From assembly GCA_016281495.1 (NCBI GenBank), contig JAEEIU010000042.1, forward strand, positions 1 through 53,878: a stretch of 53,878 bases of DNA, in the 5' to 3' direction. Both the position numbers and the translations under genes were made by a program. Under the pieces are notes generated by a model. That model was not told where the DNA came from. It saw only the letters and a program-made list of their open reading frames with translations, and made no database searches. Position 1 is the first letter of the stretch; every line of letters starts with the position of its first letter. Shown piece by piece: positions 49,647 through 53,878 of the stretch. The DNA comes from Treponema sp. Lineage in GTDB: Bacteria; Spirochaetota; Spirochaetia; Treponematales; Treponemataceae.

Positions 49647-52277
49647 ATGGATTCTTCAAAGCTGCTTGCATCATTATTTGAGCAAAAGAAATTCAAACCA
49701 AACGAAAATCAGCTCAGGGCGATTCAGCACATAGACGGACCTTTGCTTCTTACTGCCGGACCTGGTTCGGGAAAGACGCGCGTATTGTTGTGGCGGACAC
49801 TGTTTCTGGTTGCAGTCTGTGGAGTTGAGCCTGGAGAAATATTCCTTTCGACATTTACGGAAAAAGCCGCATTGCAGCTGGAGCAGGGCCTGCAGGAACT
49901 CTTGTCTCTGGCATCTGCGTTTACTGGGAAAACTTATGACACTTCGGAAATGTATGTGGGTACCTTGCATTCACTGTGTCAAAGGATCTTAAAGGATGAC
50001 CGTTTTGTTTCAGGTTCACAAAAAGCAAACAGGGTTGTCCTCCTTGATGAACTGGATCAGTTTTTCTTTGTTTCACGGCATTCAAACTGGACGCAAATTC
50101 TGGAGGCGGGTGGTTATTCTTCTTCAAAACAAGATGACTACTTGAATTTCTATCACGAGATAAACGAATGGTTTGGAGAAAGTTCAAGCTCAAAGATGAA
50201 CGCCGTAAAAAACAGCATCTCTTTTTTCAACAGGATGAGCGAGGAAGATTTTTTAAATGATGATTTGAAATTTGGGGTGGAAAACTCTGTTAAAAACAAG
50301 CTCTTAAGGATGACGGTAAAGTACAGGGAACTTCTTGAATTGCAGAATCCTGAAAGAACAGATTTTGCACGCCTGCAGCAAAAGGCCCTGTCGGTTATCA
50401 TGAATGTAAAAAATCACGGTAAAATCTTTAAGCATATAATCGTTGACGAATATCAGGATACGAATACAATCCAGCAGAAAATTTACATGGCTCTTGCGTC
50501 GGGTACAAAAAACATCTGTGTGGTTGGTGATGATGATCAGGCGTTGTACAGGTTCCGCGGTGCCACGGTAGAAAACCTGATTGACTTTGAAAACATTTGC
50601 GAAAGGTGCATTGGAGTGCGGCCCACCAGAATTGACTTGAACATAAACTACCGCTCAAGAAAACAGATTGTGGATACATATACTTCGTTCATCCAAAACT
50701 GTAAATGGGAAGATGAATTGTTTCCAAGCAAGTCATATAGGATTCAAGACAAAAACATCACGGCGTTCAGTATGGATACAGGCTGTGCGGTCCTGCGCTC
50801 TATGGGCAACAAGGAAAAGGTAACGTCCGAAGTCGTCAAATTGCTCCTTATTTTAAAGGCACGGGGAATAATAGAAGATTACAATCAATGCGCATTTTTG
50901 TTCCCCACACTCAGAGGTGGCAATGACGGAATGAGTGCCTCGGTAAAAGCATATGCAGATGCGTTTGCCGCCGTGGGTATTCCGTATTATGCTCCAAGGG
51001 CAAAGAACTTTCTTTTTACGGATGAAGCTCTGGTGACATTCGGATTGTTTGCCACGGTTTTTGACTGTGTTCCTGATTTGGAAACTAGCTTGGGAGGCAT
51101 GAAAAAATTCAACGAGTGGATTCATGAGATCAGGACGATCGCACTGGCGGAAATCATGCGGGATGAGGTTCTGCTTAAGATTGTTGAATCAAAAATGAAT
51201 CAGGTTGATGAGGCGAAAAGACAATTCAAGGTATTAAGCAATATTTGCGGTGCAAACGGAATTGGTCTGGAAGATGACGCTGACGGTTCGGAATTTGAAA
51301 TCCTGCTCTCTGATGAAAATCTTCAAGACCTGTCGGAAGACACTGTTGTGGAATTGTCAAACTACAGGTTGCGTGAATATGTCAGGATAAAAGCACAGAT
51401 GAAAGAGTCTGTCCCCGTATCGTACATACTTTCCAGAGCGACTTCTCTTGACTGGAACATAATGGATTTGTTCTATGACCTGCAGGAAGCAAAATGGTAT
51501 TGTGATGAATTTGAAATGGCAAAGATTGGCGATGATGTGGGGATGTACAACCTGGGCAAGATCAGCCAATACCTTTCAAAATACATGGACATGCATTCAC
51601 CGGTTTTGTCCGGAAGGAATTTTGACGACGACATGTTTTTGAATTCATTCTTCTATTCATTCCTATATACTTTGTTCAGGATGAATGAAGGCGAATATGA
51701 AAACGAAGACACTCCGTTCCCCAGCGGATCAGTTCCCTTCCTCACGGTACATCAGTCAAAGGGTCTTGAATTTCCCGTAGTCGTACTGGGCTCCGTAATG
51801 CACCGCCATAAAGACCCGCGCCCCCTGGATGTTCTGGTCAGGGAAATGCTTGAGGCCAAAGGTCAAAACAATGGCCTGAATGAACCCCTCAACATGATGG
51901 ATGATTACGACACGATGCGGATGTTCTACGTTGCATTGTCCAGGGCAAAGAATCTTCTGGTCATATCCCAATTTCAGGGACCGGGACAAAGCACATATCC
52001 GGCGTTTAACGGCCTGTTTGCACAAAAGAGTTTTAACATGTTGAACAATTGCAAGTTAGAGGTGCCTGAGGAAAAGGTTTCCGACGGGAAGGAAGAAAAA
52101 GTTTACAGCTTCAAGTATGATTACATTCCATATCTGACATGTCCCCGAAACTACATGGCATTCAAGAAGTACGGCTTTGTTCCGTCAAGAAGCCAGACGA
52201 TGTTCTACGGTTCCCTTGTACTCAGGACGATTCGTGATCTTGAAAATTTCATAAAGGAGAACTCCGGCAATGAATGA
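49647..52277 (+). CDS. UvrD/PcrA-type superfamily 1 DNA helicase
   Basis: 876 residues. Walker A GPGSGKT (residues 38-44), LSTFTEKAALQLEQG (motif Ia), VDEYQDTN (motif II), GDDDQALYRFRGA (motif III), INYRSRKQI (motif IV), VHQSKGLEFPVVVLGS (motif V) and MFYVALSRAKNLL (motif VI). The last 50 residues (YLTCPRNYMAFKKYGFVP ... FYGSLVLRTIRDL, Cys832) are not helicase but the opening of a RecB-like nuclease domain, whose remainder is encoded by the next gene. Similar proteins in other bacteria are one chain. Overlaps that gene by 8 bp. Confidence 0.93.
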   Translation: MDSSKLLASLFEQKKFKPNENQLRAIQHIDGPLLLTAGPGSGKTRVLLWRTLFLVAVCGVEPGEIFLSTFTEKAALQLEQGLQELLSLASAFTGKTYDTSEMYVGTLHSLCQRILKDDRFVSGSQKANRVVLLDELDQFFFVSRHSNWTQILEAGGYSSSKQDDYLNFYHEINEWFGESSSSKMNAVKNSISFFNRMSEEDFLNDDLKFGVENSVKNKLLRMTVKYRELLELQNPERTDFARLQQKALSVIMNVKNHGKIFKHIIVDEYQDTNTIQQKIYMALASGTKNICVVGDDDQALYRFRGATVENLIDFENICERCIGVRPTRIDLNINYRSRKQIVDTYTSFIQNCKWEDELFPSKSYRIQDKNITAFSMDTGCAVLRSMGNKEKVTSEVVKLLLILKARGIIEDYNQCAFLFPTLRGGNDGMSASVKAYADAFAAVGIPYYAPRAKNFLFTDEALVTFGLFATVFDCVPDLETSLGGMKKFNEWIHEIRTIALAEIMRDEVLLKIVESKMNQVDEAKRQFKVLSNICGANGIGLEDDADGSEFEILLSDENLQDLSEDTVVELSNYRLREYVRIKAQMKESVPVSYILSRATSLDWNIMDLFYDLQEAKWYCDEFEMAKIGDDVGMYNLGKISQYLSKYMDMHSPVLSGRNFDDDMFLNSFFYSFLYTLFRMNEGEYENEDTPFPSGSVPFLTVHQSKGLEFPVVVLGSVMHRHKDPRPLDVLVREMLEAKGQNNGLNEPLNMMDDYDTMRMFYVALSRAKNLLVISQFQGPGQSTYPAFNGLFAQKSFNMLNNCKLEVPEEKVSDGKEEKVYSFKYDYIPYLTCPRNYMAFKKYGFVPSRSQTMFYGSLVLRTIRDLENFIKENSGNE

Positions 52278-52989
52278 GATGAATGAAATCAGTGAAATCA
52301 AAATCGAAGAAAAGCTCCGTGAATTTTTTGAGGCGAATTATGAATACTTAAAGGAGACATCCGGACATTCAATCAACGAGATGATGAGGGAGCGTGCATT
52401 TGAGCAGGTACTTGCATACTGGAAGCGGCACAGGAAAATGATGCTTGAAGGCAATGTTTCTTCAATTGAAATTTCCGTTCCCAATCTTCATACACCAAAC
52501 AAGGACATTCCATATTCTCTGGAAGGAAAAATCGATGTTCTGGAAAAGGACGGAAAGCTGAGCCTCTTTGACGTGACCACCAATTCAAAGGAACAGATAG
52601 AAGATGACATTGAATTGTACAGGGATGAACTGAACCTCTATGCCCATGAACTGGAAAGGATTCAGGAGGGAAGCGTGGCCGAAACCTTTGTCATGACAAC
52701 ATCGGTACCCAAGGACGTACGCCATGCTTTAAAAAACAACAGCCTTCCGGAATTGGAACATGCCCTTGAAAACTGGAATCCAATCGTTCCCGTCCAGCAC
52801 AATAAAAACGCACAGGATGCCGCACTCAAAAAAGTGGGAGAGGTTGTAGAAAAAATCCAGAACTGTGAATTTGACCCGCCAGCCCCCTCCGACCTGAAGA
52901 AAAAATACAAGGACGGCAAGCCCTTTTACACCCACGTCTGCCAGAACTGCGACATAAGAAAATCCTGCGAGGCCTACCGGCAAATGTGA
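52270..52989 (+). CDS. RecB-like PD-(D/E)xK domain protein, split from the helicase
   Basis: 239 residues; AAGGAG (52254-52259) lies 10 nt before ATG 52270, so it is translated separately. It continues the nuclease domain started at the helicase C-terminus: SLEGKIDVLEKDGKLSLFDVTTNSKEQ, then YRDELNLYAHELE. The C-terminal cysteines C224-x2-C227-x5-C233 fit an iron-sulphur cluster, with Cys832 of the helicase as likely fourth ligand. The motif normally reading D-x-K is Asp101-Val-Thr103, and the usual Gln of QxxxY is Glu, so nuclease activity is uncertain. Confidence 0.82.
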   Translation: MNEMNEISEIKIEEKLREFFEANYEYLKETSGHSINEMMRERAFEQVLAYWKRHRKMMLEGNVSSIEISVPNLHTPNKDIPYSLEGKIDVLEKDGKLSLFDVTTNSKEQIEDDIELYRDELNLYAHELERIQEGSVAETFVMTTSVPKDVRHALKNNSLPELEHALENWNPIVPVQHNKNAQDAALKKVGEVVEKIQNCEFDPPAPSDLKKKYKDGKPFYTHVCQNCDIRKSCEAYRQM

Positions 52990-53062
52990 GTCTGGGGCAC
53001 TTTGATTTTATTCTTCATCCCCGGCATAATCAAGGCTGGTTTCGCTTTATCGTAGAAAAAGT

Positions 53063-53116
53063 TTGGAATACATTCCAATCTTACCCTTGATAATTGAGGT
53101 TTCTCGGAATACAATC
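53063..53116. promoter_or_regulatory. GGAATACATTCC dyad and related site in the 52990-53298 gap
   Basis: TTGGAAT-AC-ATTCCAA (53063-53078) is a perfect 7-2-7 palindrome; a related GGAATACAATCC lies near 53105-53116. No gene is supportable in this 309-bp gap; a weak unrecognised open stretch exists on the minus strand only. Confidence 0.35.
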
Positions 53117-53247
53117 CTAACTAGGAGGTCTCTGTCGCCGAAAAATCTGTTGAATGCCCTGGACTGGCTCTTGTCTGAAGAAGAATAACGCAACTGACAT
53201 TAACACAAAACCTCCTGAAATGTTAATTTTTCTTGGTGGACTTCCAT

Positions 53248-53276
53248 TTGGTTCTGCCTTACAATTATGTTAAGAT
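53248..53276 (+). promoter_or_regulatory. Predicted promoter of the acyltransferase gene
   Basis: TTGGTT (53248-53253), 17-bp spacer, TAAGAT (53271-53276). The leader of about 16 nt contains AAAGGTGG before ATG 53299. Confidence 0.5.
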
Positions 53277-53298
53277 TAATTGCAAAGGTGGTAAATGT

Positions 53299-53878
53299 AT
53301 GAGGAAGCACTATTTGGACAACATCCGCTGGACAACCGTCGTCATCGTTTTAATCTATCACGTCTTTTACATGTACAATGCGGAGGGCGTGATCGGCGGT
53401 TTGGGTAAGATTACCAATCTGAATGTTCAGTACTACGACGCATTTCAGTATCTGGTTTATCCCTGGATTATGCCCCTTCTTTTCATCGTCTCTGGAATCA
53501 GCTCAAGACTTTATCTGGAAAAGCATTCGAACAAAGAATTCATAAAATCAAGGACGCTGAAACTTTTGGTTCCGTCAACTATAGGCCTCTTGTTTTTCCA
53601 GTTCATCCAGGGATATGTGAGCATGTCCATCGGTGGCGGCATTGACGGACTTAGGGCTGCCGGGGTTCCTTCTCCGTTAATTTACATGATTATGGTTGCC
53701 TCTGGAAGCGGCGTTCTCTGGTACATGCATCTTTTGTGGATATACAGTCTGATTCTTGTGCTGATAAGGATAATTGAAAAGGGAAGGCTCCTGTCCCTCG
53801 GCGCAAAAACTCCCCTCTGGCTGATTGCCCTGTTTTATTTTCCAATCTGGGGTGCGGCGCAGATTCTTAACACCCCCA
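53299..53878 (+). CDS. Acyltransferase family 3 membrane protein, 3' end outside window
   Basis: Starts at ATG 53299 with AAAGGTGG 7 nt upstream and is open to the window end (193 codons). N-terminus RKHYLDNIRWTTVVIVLIYHVFYMYN carries the membrane-embedded His of acyltransferase_3 (OafA/OpgC-like) proteins. A second segment PWIMPLLFIVSGISSRLYLEKHS and GSGVLWYMHLLWIYSLILVLIRII are equally typical. These proteins move acetyl or succinyl groups onto surface glycans across the membrane. Substrate not determinable here. Confidence 0.85.
   Translation, partial: MRKHYLDNIRWTTVVIVLIYHVFYMYNAEGVIGGLGKITNLNVQYYDAFQYLVYPWIMPLLFIVSGISSRLYLEKHSNKEFIKSRTLKLLVPSTIGLLFFQFIQGYVSMSIGGGIDGLRAAGVPSPLIYMIMVASGSGVLWYMHLLWIYSLILVLIRIIEKGRLLSLGAKTPLWLIALFYFPIWGAAQILNTP

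Noticed and set aside
52990..53298. Minus-strand frame near 53045-53200 as a gene remnant
   Set aside because: A short stretch (RAFNRFFGDRDLLVRIVFRETS) looks protein-like, but I could match it to no family and it has no start, so it is not called.
1..53878. tRNA, rRNA, riboswitch and CRISPR
   Set aside because: No cloverleaf, conserved rRNA segment, riboswitch core or repeat-spacer array could be recognised by reading.

Overview
The window looks like chromosomal DNA of a host-associated (rumen or gut) Treponema-like spirochete. The base composition is moderately AT-rich. The envelope is Gram-negative: there is a TolC-type outer-membrane factor and about eight lipoproteins with relaxed lipoboxes such as FLSC and AFGC. 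The cell also handles xylo-oligosaccharides. The organism call is an inference; no rRNA or tRNA gene is present to anchor it.

Layout. 1-9448 (+): a repetitive secreted protein cut by the window edge, then three related exported transglutaminase-like (KY-type) proteins. Only the last keeps the catalytic cysteine; it also carries three thioredoxin-like domains joined by Thr-rich linkers. 9458-9614: two copies of a small GTCAT...ATGAC repeat. 9630-11720 (-): cytoplasmic GH3 glycosidase. 12349-15927 (-): creB-creC-creD signalling operon. 15976-29739: an export island. A C39-peptidase ABC transporter and its HlyD-type adaptor (-) are divergent from a long plus-strand array. That array holds three 420-460 residue proteins with near-identical 38-residue double-glycine leaders, each followed by a lipoprotein gene, plus a TolC-like factor flanked by paralogous lipoproteins. 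29860-32623 (+): GH8 exo-oligoxylanase, histidine phosphatase and exported beta-propeller. 32689-37226: Fic protein, HNH endonuclease, Xre regulator, hsdS remnant and AAA_14/DUF4143 ATPase. 37431-46062: metabolic and housekeeping genes with a RelB/YoeB module. 46156-48488: Rpn nuclease, a decayed DUF3990/DUF3791 module and dnaJ fragments. 48490-53878: GRAM-like protein, UvrD helicase with a separately encoded RecB-like nuclease, and the start of an acyltransferase.

The export island is the most interesting part. The three leader proteins share an N-terminal module (leader, about 45 residues, Ser/Thr linker) but differ in their C-terminal domains. One ends in an L,D-transpeptidase/DUF5675-like H...WGCGR motif. 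The other two end in a C39/papain-like cysteine-peptidase domain with an EF-hand calcium loop inserted. The downstream lipoprotein matches the C-terminal domain type, as expected for toxin-immunity pairs. I infer a polymorphic-toxin system exported by a C39/HlyD/TolC (type I) machine; this rests on motif reading only and has not been tested by any search.

Several genes (HNH, Fic, FAD oxidoreductase, RNA methyltransferase, UvrD and its divergent neighbour) have a -10 box only 6-8 nt before the start codon and no Shine-Dalgarno, so leaderless transcription seems common here.
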